This document shows, one piece after another, positions 47,075 through 54,835 of a DNA stretch of 64,000 bases; within the stretch, counting starts at the first letter, position 1; each line of letters begins with the position of its first letter. Position numbers and translations under genes: made by a program. Origin of the DNA: Acidobacteriota bacterium. GTDB taxonomy: Bacteria > Acidobacteriota > Blastocatellia > Pyrinomonadales > Pyrinomonadaceae. The DNA lies in NCBI GenBank assembly GCA_016713675.1, contig JADJOS010000001.1, positions 2,480,001 through 2,544,000 of the forward strand. Direction: 5' to 3'. The notes under the pieces are model-generated. The model was not told where the DNA came from. It was given only the letters and a program-made list of their open reading frames with translations, and made no database searches.

Positions 47075-48373
47075 TTACCGACCGACGCCGACATATTCAA
47101 AGCCGAGTTCGCGCATATCTTTGGGTTCGTAGATATTTCGGAGATCGGCGATCTTCGGCGAAGCCAGAAGCTCTTTGACGCGGTCCAGATCGAGAGCTCG
47201 AAACTGATTCCATTCGGTCAGGATCACAAGAGCATCCGCACCATCGATTGCATCGTACTCATCCGACGCGTATTCGATCCCGTCGATGTAATGTCGCGAT
47301 TCTTCCATAGCGACCGGATCGTATGCTTTTATCGAAGCCCCCCGTTTGATCAATTGGGCAATGATGTCGATCGCCGGCGATTCGCGCATATCGTCGGTCT
47401 CCGGTTTGAACGAAAGGCCCAGGACGCCGATCTTTTTGCCGGTGAGATCACCGATAAGCTTTTCGATCTTCGGGATCATGGCGTCGCGTTGACGCTCGTT
47501 CGCTTCGATGACGGCATCAACGATGCGGGTTTCGACACCAAACTGGTCGGCAACGGTCGTCAACGCACGAGTATCTTTTGGGAAACACGATCCGCCGTAA
47601 CCAGGGCCCGGATGCAGGAACTTGCGGCCGATACGGTTGTCCATACCCATGCCGCGGGCAACGTCATGCACATCACATCCGATCGCATCGCATAGATTGG
47701 CAACCTCATTTATGAATGTGATCTTTGTCGCCAGGAAAGCGTTGGCGGCGTATTTGATCAGCTCGGCGGCTTCGAGGGAAGTGATGACGATCGGTGTTTC
47801 GATAAGATACAGCGGGCGATAGAGGTCCTTCATGACATCGATCGCACGTTCCTCATTGCTGCCGATCACTACACGGTCGGGCCGCATGAAATCTTCGATG
47901 GCGGCACCTTCGCGAAGGAACTCAGGATTTGACGCGACGCCGAAATCCGTTTCGACAGCCAGATTTGCCGCGACAAACTCTCGCAGCCACTTGCCGGTAC
48001 CGACCGGCACTGTGGATTTTGTGACCAGAACCTTGTATCCGTTCATCGACTCTGCGATGTCCTTTGCAGCCTGGCGATAGTAGCTCATGTCGGGCGTTCC
48101 ATCAGGCTGCGGCGGGGTGCCGACAGCAAGGAACACGACCAGGGCACCTTCGACAGCGGACTTGATGTCCGTTGTGAAGTGAAGACGTCCGGCTGCGACA
48201 TTCTTTGTCACGATCTTATCGAGGCCGGGCTCGTAGATCGGGATAATTCCGTTGTTCAATTTGTCGATCTTAGTGATGTCGACGTCCACGCATGTGACAT
48301 CCACGCCGAACTCGGCGAAACAGGCCCCAGAGACAAGACCAACATAACCTGTACCAATTACTGCGATATGCAT
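47075..48373 (-). CDS. ugd: UDP-glucose/GDP-mannose 6-dehydrogenase
   Basis: The intact 432-residue protein has N-terminal Rossmann motif IGTGYVGLVSGACFAEFG, TKSTVPVGTG, EFLREGAAIEDFMRPDR and catalytic cysteine block GPGYGGSCFPKDTRAL. The C-terminal UDP-binding domain has LGLSFKPETDDMRESPAI. The enzyme oxidises a nucleotide sugar to its uronate with two NAD+. It lies 95 nt upstream of the epimerase gene on the same strand. Which of UDP-glucose or a related sugar is used cannot be read from sequence, but overall similarity favours UDP-glucose. Confidence 0.92.
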   Translation of the reverse strand: MHIAVIGTGYVGLVSGACFAEFGVDVTCVDVDITKIDKLNNGIIPIYEPGLDKIVTKNVAAGRLHFTTDIKSAVEGALVVFLAVGTPPQPDGTPDMSYYRQAAKDIAESMNGYKVLVTKSTVPVGTGKWLREFVAANLAVETDFGVASNPEFLREGAAIEDFMRPDRVVIGSNEERAIDVMKDLYRPLYLIETPIVITSLEAAELIKYAANAFLATKITFINEVANLCDAIGCDVHDVARGMGMDNRIGRKFLHPGPGYGGSCFPKDTRALTTVADQFGVETRIVDAVIEANERQRDAMIPKIEKLIGDLTGKKIGVLGLSFKPETDDMRESPAIDIIAQLIKRGASIKAYDPVAMEESRHYIDGIEYASDEYDAIDGADALVILTEWNQFRALDLDRVKELLASPKIADLRNIYEPKDMRELGFEYVGVGR

Positions 48374-48442
48374 ATCAATTAAAAATTAAGTGCGAATAAA
48401 TGCGAAAACCAAATTACTTGTTAAATAATTCACAAACTGACA

Positions 48443-48483
48443 ATAAAAGATCGCGGGTCACGTAAGATTACATGACCCGCGAT
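48443..48483 (-). terminator. Long terminator hairpin after FecR-like gene
   Basis: The two arms, 48450-48465 (ATCGCGGGTCACGTAA) and 48468-48483, form a 16-bp stem with one mismatch. On the minus strand they are followed by CTTTTATTG. It ends the FecR-like transcription unit and insulates ugd. Confidence 0.8.
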
Positions 48484-48506
48484 GTTCACAAACAATTGAT
48501 TTGAGA

Positions 48507-49214
48507 CTATCGAGCGGGACTAACGATAACGGCACCGCCGCCGAGCGTGGTGTCATCGCGTTGCGTTCCCAAGAAGATCGCTGCACCGGCCGCACCAGCA
48601 GCTAAGAGGAGGAGCCATGGCCATCCGGCAACGGCAGTTTCCGGAGCCGAACCCGGTCGCAGACAAGGCTGGCAGCCTGTCTGTGAAAGGTTGCCGACAG
48701 TTGCCGACGTTCCGGCAGCTACCTGCTTGTCGGTCGAGCCTTCACGCATCGTGACCAAGCCACTGGTCGTGTCAACGTGAGTGTGCGAACATTCGACCTC
48801 AACCGTAAAGTTATTTGCCTGTCCGGCATCAGCGATCGTCGTGGCATGCTTTGTTGTTACTGTCGTGGCGACGCCGGCTGCATTTGCAAAACGCGACTTG
48901 CCTTCGTTGACGGTACCAATGATGCTGCTGTCGGAGAAGCTCAGCGTCATGCTCGAGTTTGCGAGCACTTCGACACGTCCCGATTTGCCGAGACTGATCA
49001 CAGCATTCGAATTCGCACCGGTCACGATCGTGCTGCCCGAGGTAACTGTTGAGTTTGAAACCGCTGCCTGACCATTAACGGTCACCGTACCTGTTACCGT
49101 GATCTCGCCGCCTATAAAGCTAGGGATAGCGTATGCGACCATTGAGTAAACCGTCCAAACGGCTGCAACTGTGAATAAAGTAGTTATTTTGCGAATTCTA
49201 TTTGTGCCGAGCAT
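48507..49214 (-). CDS. FecR-like secreted protein with C-terminal membrane anchor (paralogue 1)
   Basis: The 235-residue protein has a signal peptide ending YSMVAYA. A FecR-type beta-rich domain follows (GEITVTGTVTVNGQAAVSNS, AVISLGKSGRVEVLANSSMT, TVNEGKSRFANAAG). A loop contains four cysteines (VECSHTH, TGCQPCLRPG), and a membrane helix (WPWLLLLAAGAAGAAIFLG) precedes the tail GGGAVIVSPAR. The next gene upstream shares the order and the tail. FecR domains may bind polysaccharide or sense signals. No cognate sigma factor is adjacent. Confidence 0.7.
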   Translation of the reverse strand: MLGTNRIRKITTLFTVAAVWTVYSMVAYAIPSFIGGEITVTGTVTVNGQAAVSNSTVTSGSTIVTGANSNAVISLGKSGRVEVLANSSMTLSFSDSSIIGTVNEGKSRFANAAGVATTVTTKHATTIADAGQANNFTVEVECSHTHVDTTSGLVTMREGSTDKQVAAGTSATVGNLSQTGCQPCLRPGSAPETAVAGWPWLLLLAAGAAGAAIFLGTQRDDTTLGGGAVIVSPAR

Positions 49215-49297
49215 TTGAGTAAATATCCTCCTGTACTATTCTACGTCGAATAGATGAATTACCGTTTTAGCGTTTCCCGCTAAGTGGTACAAAAAAT

Positions 49298-49864
49298 TTA
49301 ACGGTTGGGGCTGACCACTGTTGTGCCGCCGCCTAAGTTTGCACCGTCGTTACGGGTTGCTGCAAAGATCATGACGGCAACTGCTCCGCCGAAGACAGCA
49401 GCCCAGATCCACCAGGCGGTGCCACCTTTCTTTTTGTCGTCGTCCTGAGCAGCGGCATTCACTGACTCGCCGGCGGTGATCGCCTTGACCGTTCCGCGGG
49501 CATTGACATTTACTGCCTGAGCCGAGCGAAGGTTAGTGACCGAACCTGAATTAAGGTCGACGTTGATCGAATTGGCGTCAAACGACAACGTTACTGAAGT
49601 GCCGGCGGCAAGCTCAATGGTTCCGGCTTTGCCGAGATTGAGTGTCGCTGCAGTATCTGCGGGCGTTGAGATGATGCTAGAGGTGAAAATCGTTCGACCG
49701 CTCTTAGCGGCTTCACCGTTTACGGTGACAACATTGTTGCCATTTACAATAAGTTCTCCGGCTGCTTTGACGTCACCCGCCAACGCTACCATTGAGTATG
49801 TCGCGAGTATCGCAACCATTGAGCACGTCGAAAGTGCTTTCTTAATCCACAGTTTGCTATTCAT
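49298..49864 (-). CDS. FecR-like secreted protein with C-terminal membrane anchor (paralogue 2)
   Basis: ATG 49864 follows AGGAGAACT and gives a signal peptide ending YSMVALA. The FecR-like pattern is VTVNGEAAKSGRTIFTSSII, ATLNLGKAGTIELAAGTSVT and VDLNSGSVTNLRSAQAVNVN. A charged linker, a membrane helix (WWIWAAVFGGAVAVMIFA) and the ending GGGTTVVSPNR follow. Compared with paralogue 1 it lacks the cysteine-rich loop. The two genes are 83 nt apart on the same strand and appear to be a tandem duplication. Confidence 0.7.
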   Translation of the reverse strand: MNSKLWIKKALSTCSMVAILATYSMVALAGDVKAAGELIVNGNNVVTVNGEAAKSGRTIFTSSIISTPADTAATLNLGKAGTIELAAGTSVTLSFDANSINVDLNSGSVTNLRSAQAVNVNARGTVKAITAGESVNAAAQDDDKKKGGTAWWIWAAVFGGAVAVMIFAATRNDGANLGGGTTVVSPNR

Positions 49865-50208
49865 AGTTCTCCTCTTCAATTGCTTCAAATCAATATTATC
49901 AAAAAATCAGACCTTTCAATCTTATACGCGAACCTGAGCTGGTTGTCAATGAAAACCACCCGAGAGGCTCAAAAATAAGAAATTCAACCAGAGACGCTTA
50001 ATGAAACTTCTAAGCTGAGATTTGGTAACTATTTATAACACAGAACGGTAATGTTTCAAACGAAAACTTGCCCAAAAACGTCACTTTTGCAAAAAAAAAC
50101 GAAAAACATCCAATTTCGGCCTCACAACCCGGGTTCGGAGGGATTGCCGAAGTCAGTTTATTCTGTTCTAATTTCGTCAGTAAAATAAATCAGCCGGAGA
50201 TATCCAAT
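49865..50208. other. Divergent intergenic region before the sugar-binding lipoprotein gene
   Basis: Nothing beyond likely promoters is seen in these 344 nt. The sequence is AT-rich with poly-A (AAAAAAAAACG near 50092). A frame upstream of ATG 50209 stays open to 50068, but its residues do not resemble a protein. Confidence 0.5.
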
Positions 50209-51243
50209 ATGAAGTTAAAGTTAATTGTCACAGTAATTGCGGCATTCCTGGCGGTTTCGTGTTCGAGCGGCCCAAAAGAGAAAAAGATCAAGATCGGGTT
50301 TGCGATGGCAACGGTCAAAGAGGAACGCTGGCAGCGTGATCGCGATGCATTTGAGGCTCACTGCAAAAAAATGAATGTCGAATGCGTTGTTACCGTTGCA
50401 GACAACAGCCCCGACCGGCAGGCAAATGATGTGGATAATCTACTTACGCAAAAGGTCGACGTGCTTGTCATTGCACCGCAGGACGCGACGCAGGCGGCCT
50501 CGATGGTCGATAAGGCAAAAGCTCAGGGCATTCCCGTTGTCAGTTATGACCGCCTTATCAACTCAGACAAGATCGACCTGTACATATCCCATCAAGTGCC
50601 CGTCATCGGCAAAAAGATCGCTGAGTATGCATTGCAGAATATGCCGAAGGGAAATTACGTGATGGTCCTCGGCTCGTCCACTGACAACAACGCTCATATT
50701 ATGGAGAAGGCTCAGATGGAGGTTTTTCAAGCCGCGATCGATAAAGGCGATATCAAGATCGTCGCAAGGCAGAATATTCAAGATTGGAAGCCCGAACTGG
50801 CGTTGAACTTCGCTGAAAATGCGTTGACGCAGAATAATGACAACATTCAGGCGTTCATTGTCTCGAACGACGGGATGGCCGGCGGAGTAGCAAGTGCTCT
50901 CAGCAAGAAAGGGTTGGCCGGCAAGATCATCGTGACAGGGCAGGATGCCGACAAAGGTGCCCTCCAGCGAATCGTCGAAGGTAAGCAATCAATGACCGTA
51001 TATAAGCCGATAATTCCACTCGCAAGTGCTGCCGTCGAGGCTGCTATCAAGCTTGCGAAAAAAGAGCCGCTCGATACCAAGCCATTCAAGAAAGATGATG
51101 CGAGTAAAGAAGTTCCGGCGATCTTGCTTGAGGTGACGACCGTCGATAAGGGCAACATTATGGAAACGATCATCAAGGACGGCTATGCAAAGTTCGAAGA
51201 CGTCTACCAAAATGTGCCGGAGGCCGACCGTCCGAAACGCTGA
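50209..51243 (+). CDS. Sugar ABC transporter substrate-binding lipoprotein (XylF/RbsB-like)
   Basis: ATG 50209 follows CCGGAGATA and gives a lipoprotein signal with lipobox LAVSC|SS. The periplasmic-binding-protein-1 fold is evident: IKIGFAMATVKEERWQRDRD, LLTQKVDVLVIAPQDATQAA, GIPVVSYDRLINSDKIDLYI, ILAFIVSNDG-like IQAFIVSNDGMAGGVASAL and GKIIVTGQDADKGAL. The last pattern resembles xylose-binding XylF. No permease or ATPase gene follows. The neighbour is a ROK sugar kinase, so partner genes must lie elsewhere or the protein serves as a sensor. Confidence 0.85.
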   Translation: MKLKLIVTVIAAFLAVSCSSGPKEKKIKIGFAMATVKEERWQRDRDAFEAHCKKMNVECVVTVADNSPDRQANDVDNLLTQKVDVLVIAPQDATQAASMVDKAKAQGIPVVSYDRLINSDKIDLYISHQVPVIGKKIAEYALQNMPKGNYVMVLGSSTDNNAHIMEKAQMEVFQAAIDKGDIKIVARQNIQDWKPELALNFAENALTQNNDNIQAFIVSNDGMAGGVASALSKKGLAGKIIVTGQDADKGALQRIVEGKQSMTVYKPIIPLASAAVEAAIKLAKKEPLDTKPFKKDDASKEVPAILLEVTTVDKGNIMETIIKDGYAKFEDVYQNVPEADRPKR

Positions 51244-51254
51244 GCGGTATTAAC

Positions 51255-52163
51255 ATGAGAAAAGTAGTTCTGGCACTTGATCTCGGCGGTACGAACGCAC
51301 GTTTTGCCGCCGTTCGCGAGGACGGCCAAGTGCTCGCCAGGGCACACGGTAAGACGCCGCGATTCGGCACGTCGGGGCCTGTGCTGCAAATGATCTCGGG
51401 CGGATTTGCCGAGGTCACTGAGATGCTCGCGGGCCAGACTTTCATCGGCGTGGCTGCAGCTGTTCCATTTGGTTCGGGCCAGGGCGTTTTGACAGATCTG
51501 CCGAATCTGCCGGCACTTGAAGGCGTCGATCTCGGCGACGAAATAAGGCGGAGCATCGGGCTCACGGTCGAAATAGTGAATGATGCGACAGCTGCGACGA
51601 TTGGCGAACATTGGCTCGGAGCATCGCAAGGGTTCGAAAATGTCATCGGGGTCACGCTCGGGACAGGCGTCGGCGGCGGACTGATCATCGGCGGCCGGCC
51701 ATATTTCGGCGCGAGCGGTTCTGCCGGCGAGGTCGGCCATATCTGTGTTGAACCGGACGGCCCGCCGTGCGGCTGCGGAAGCCGCGGCTGCGTCGAACAA
51801 TTCGCGTCTGGGACAGCGATCGTCCGAATGGCGAACGAGGCCGGATCATCAGTGGAATCTTCGCTAGAACTTTTCGAATTTGCAAAGTCCGGAAACGAGT
51901 CCGCCGCCGCGGTGTTTCACAAAATGGGTACGTATCTCGGCATCGCATTTGCGGGCTTGGTCAATTTGCTCAACCCGGATCTGATAGTGGTCGGCGGCGG
52001 CGTTTCGGCGGGTTGGGAATTGTTCATCGAAGATGTTCGAAATGAGGTGAGTAAAAGGGCATTTCGCGATCCGGCAGAACGTGTTAAGATTGTTCGCGCT
52101 TCGCTGGGCGACGATGCCGGGGTTCTGGGTGCAGCCCGAATCGCGTTCGAGCGGATAGGCTAA
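51255..52163 (+). CDS. ROK-family sugar kinase (glucokinase-like)
   Basis: The 302-residue protein has ATP phosphate motif LALDLGGTNARFAAV, VEIVNDATAATIGEHWLGAS (catalytic Asp), GVTLGTGVGGGLIIGG and the ROK zinc motif around HICVEPDGPPCGCGSRGCVE. VVGGGVSAGWELF is the adenosine motif. It phosphorylates a hexose, probably glucose. It lies 11 nt after the sugar-binding lipoprotein gene and is probably cotranscribed. Confidence 0.88.
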   Translation: MRKVVLALDLGGTNARFAAVREDGQVLARAHGKTPRFGTSGPVLQMISGGFAEVTEMLAGQTFIGVAAAVPFGSGQGVLTDLPNLPALEGVDLGDEIRRSIGLTVEIVNDATAATIGEHWLGASQGFENVIGVTLGTGVGGGLIIGGRPYFGASGSAGEVGHICVEPDGPPCGCGSRGCVEQFASGTAIVRMANEAGSSVESSLELFEFAKSGNESAAAVFHKMGTYLGIAFAGLVNLLNPDLIVVGGGVSAGWELFIEDVRNEVSKRAFRDPAERVKIVRASLGDDAGVLGAARIAFERIG

Positions 52164-52193
52164 ATCATTTTCTCTGACCAGAAAAAGTAAACA

Positions 52194-52598
52194 ATGGATA
52201 CATATCACAAAATGCTTTTAAAGGTGTTCGAGGCTTCCGGAGGCCGCGAGAGCGTCGACGTCGATTTCGTCGAGATCGCCAAACGCGAGGGCTATTTCCC
52301 GAGTATCGACGACATCGTCTCGCACATGAAGTCCGAAAGTTGGGTGACCGAGTCTCGTGCGAACATCGTCCGAATCACCCATTGGGGCATCGCCGAGGTC
52401 AAAAAGACCGGCTCCGAACGCCCCGATGCGGCACGCAATCTCGAGCGAGAAGCGAACCGTATGCTTGCCGCGACCCGCGAACTAGGCGTCGTCATCGAAG
52501 AGTTTATTGCCGCGCCAGGGTCTGACACGCTGAAGCCTATCGAATTGAAAGTTGCCGAGGTAAGCCAGATCATGACGGCCGTCAGAAGTGCTGTGTAG
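52194..52598 (+). CDS. Hypothetical protein
   Basis: The 134-residue cytoplasmic protein has an N-terminal region with winged-helix-like spacing (FVEIAKREGYFPSIDDIVSH, SWVTESRANIVRITHWGIAE) and a helical C-terminus (NLEREANRMLAATRELGVVI). I do not recognise a named family. It lies 30 nt after the ROK gene and just before the rimP leader, and its frame is intact. Confidence 0.65.
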   Translation: MDTYHKMLLKVFEASGGRESVDVDFVEIAKREGYFPSIDDIVSHMKSESWVTESRANIVRITHWGIAEVKKTGSERPDAARNLEREANRMLAATRELGVVIEEFIAAPGSDTLKPIELKVAEVSQIMTAVRSAV

Positions 52599-52670
52599 TT
52601 TTTCGTTTGCATTTCTGAGTAGTTTCCTTATATACTAATCGTTTGTTGCGATGCGTATTTCGGACGTATC

Positions 52671-52701
52671 AAGTGGGTCTCGTGCCCACTTTTTATTTTT
52701 T
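52671..52701 (+). terminator. Leader hairpin/attenuator upstream of rimP-nusA
   Basis: AAGTGGG pairs with CCCACTT around TCTCGTG, followed by TTTATTTTTT. It lies 12 nt before the rimP start. In many bacteria the rimP-nusA operon leader carries a terminator through which NusA represses its own expression. This hairpin fits that role. It could also simply end the preceding gene. Confidence 0.7.
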
Positions 52702-52712
52702 GTAGTGAGTGA

Positions 52713-53207
52713 ATGATGGGAGAGTTTTCGATTCCGGGCAGGATCAGAGAGATCGCAGCGAGAGTTGCTGAGGATCGAGGCGTCGAATTGGTTCATTCTG
52801 AGGTCGCCGGAACAAAGCGTGATTCGGTCGTCCGTATCTACATTGATAAGCCGGATGGGGTTACGCTCGACGATTGCGGCGGATTTTCATCAAGCGTCGA
52901 AGACGTGTTGGACGCCGAAGATTTTATTCCGGGCAAATACGTTCTCGAGGTTTCGTCGCCCGGTATCGAACGCGAGCTTTATACGCTTGCAGATTTTGAG
53001 AAATTCAAGGGCAGGCTTGTAAAGGTCAAGACCTCGCAGGAATTTGCCGGACAGAAGAATTTTGTTGGTAGTTTGACAGGCGTTGAGGATAGCGAGATCA
53101 CGATCGAAGATCGAACGGTCGGGGAAGTACAATTCCCGTACGAAACCGTCACGAAGGCAAATTTGAAGATAGATCTCGATGCGGAATTTAAGAAACGCCA
53201 GGGCTAG
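52713..53207 (+). CDS. rimP: Ribosome maturation factor RimP
   Basis: The 164-residue protein shows the RimP pattern: ELVHSEVAGTKRDSVVRIYI, DKPDGVTLDDCGGFSSSVED, LDAEDFIPGKYVLEVSSPGI and ERELYTLADFEKFKGRLVKV. It helps assemble the 30S subunit. It is the first gene of the rimP-nusA-infB-rbfA operon, with an intact frame. Confidence 0.95.
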   Translation: MMGEFSIPGRIREIAARVAEDRGVELVHSEVAGTKRDSVVRIYIDKPDGVTLDDCGGFSSSVEDVLDAEDFIPGKYVLEVSSPGIERELYTLADFEKFKGRLVKVKTSQEFAGQKNFVGSLTGVEDSEITIEDRTVGEVQFPYETVTKANLKIDLDAEFKKRQG

Positions 53208-53213
53208 GAAGTT

Positions 53214-54728
53214 ATGACATCATCCATTGGACAGAGCATCGAAATGCTGTGTACGGAACAAGGCCTAGATCGCGACATGGTCATCGAAGCCATGAAGGAA
53301 GCCGTTCGTGCGGCGGCCCGTAAGCAGTTTCGCAATCAGGACAAGACCGGCGACAGCATTCAGGTTGATTGGAACAACGAAGAAGGAATGATCGAGATCT
53401 CGGTCCAAAAGACCGTGGTCGAAGAGGTCGAGAACGAATCCGCCGAACTCTCGCTCACCGACGCCATCGAAATGGCAGGCGACGAGATCGAGGTCGGCGA
53501 TATGCTTCTCATCCCTCTTCCGCAAGAGGAGATGGGCCGAATTGCTGCCCAGACCGCCAAACAGATACTCGTCCAAAAGGTACGCGAGGCTATCCGCGAA
53601 AAGGTTTACGACGAATATATCGACCGCAAGGGCGAATTGATCAACGGTACCGTCAAGCGTTTCGAACGCGGCGATATGATCGTCGATCTTGGCAACAACC
53701 TCGAGGCTATCGTGCCCAAGAGCGAACAGTCTCGCGGCGAAATGTGGAATCAGGGCGAACGAATCCGAGTCGTCATCGTCGATGTTTCCAAAGATCAACG
53801 CGGACAGCAGATCAAAGGCTCGCGTGCTTCGTCCGAATTGCTCAAACGTCTCTTTGAGATGGAAGTGCCCGAAATTTACGACGATACGGTCGTCATCAAA
53901 TCTTGTGTCCGCGAGCCCGGTGATCGAGCTAAGATCGCGGTCTCATCCAATGAAAAGGATGTCGATCCGGTCGGGGCATGTGTCGGTATGAAAGGGTCGA
54001 GGGTTCAGGCCATTATCAAGGAACTCCGCGGCGAGAAGATCGATATTATCGAGTGGTCCGAAGAGCCGTCGGTATTCGCCGCGAATGCTTTGTCGCCCGC
54101 TAAAGTTTCGCAGGTTCGTATCACCGATCTTAACAATCGCCAGATGGAGGTCATCGTCGGCGAAGATCAGTTAAGCCTCGCGATCGGCAAGAAGGGACAG
54201 AACGTCCGCCTGGCCGCACGACTGGTTGGCTGGGATATCAAGATCGTCAGCGAAGAGCTGCTCAAGAAAGAGATCACGAAACAGATGGGCCGTATGATGG
54301 CATCCGGCGAGGCTGTCCCGATCACCGCTCTCGAAGGCGTGACCACTACACAGGCCGAAACTCTTGCTGAAAAGGGCATCGACGATGTCGAGAAACTGGC
54401 AGCAACATCGGTCGATGATCTGGTCGAATATCTTGATGTCAGCCTCGATCAGGCCGAATCAATTCTCTCGGCCGCAGCCCTTGTGGTAGAGGCGAAGAAC
54501 GCCGAGGCTGAGCCGAAAGCTGACTCCGCCGCCGAAGTAGAAGAATTGGCGGAAGAAGATATCTCGGAAGAATTAGTTGAGAATGCTACCGAAGCTGAGG
54601 TTGAAGCTGAGGCTGTAGAAGAACCGATCGAGACGGAAACGGCAGTTGAGGCCGTCGAAGCGGCGGCAAGTGACGAAAGCCACGAAGAAGCCGAAGCGAC
54701 AACAGTGGACGAGAAAGAGGCTGAATAA
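53214..54728 (+). CDS. nusA: Transcription termination/antitermination factor NusA
   Basis: The 504-residue protein has the N-terminal polymerase-binding domain, S1 domain (GELINGTVKRFERGDMIVDL, GNNLEAIVPKSEQ) and two KH domains (DPVGACVGMKGSRVQAIIKE, LSLAIGKKGQNVRLAARLVG). A helix-hairpin-helix-like region (TTQAETLAEKGIDDVEKLAA) and a Glu/Ala-rich acidic tail from about residue 425 to 504 follow. The acidic tail is longer than in most species. NusA modulates pausing and termination. Confidence 0.95.
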   Translation: MTSSIGQSIEMLCTEQGLDRDMVIEAMKEAVRAAARKQFRNQDKTGDSIQVDWNNEEGMIEISVQKTVVEEVENESAELSLTDAIEMAGDEIEVGDMLLIPLPQEEMGRIAAQTAKQILVQKVREAIREKVYDEYIDRKGELINGTVKRFERGDMIVDLGNNLEAIVPKSEQSRGEMWNQGERIRVVIVDVSKDQRGQQIKGSRASSELLKRLFEMEVPEIYDDTVVIKSCVREPGDRAKIAVSSNEKDVDPVGACVGMKGSRVQAIIKELRGEKIDIIEWSEEPSVFAANALSPAKVSQVRITDLNNRQMEVIVGEDQLSLAIGKKGQNVRLAARLVGWDIKIVSEELLKKEITKQMGRMMASGEAVPITALEGVTTTQAETLAEKGIDDVEKLAATSVDDLVEYLDVSLDQAESILSAAALVVEAKNAEAEPKADSAAEVEELAEEDISEELVENATEAEVEAEAVEEPIETETAVEAVEAAASDESHEEAEATTVDEKEAE

Positions 54729-54835
54729 TTATGGCTTTTGTCCGAGATCGATGAGAGGCCGCATGCGGCCATTGAGCTTGCTGGATCAGCAAGGAATGCC
54801 CGGACCGATCGGGCGATGGTTGAGATATTTTATAT

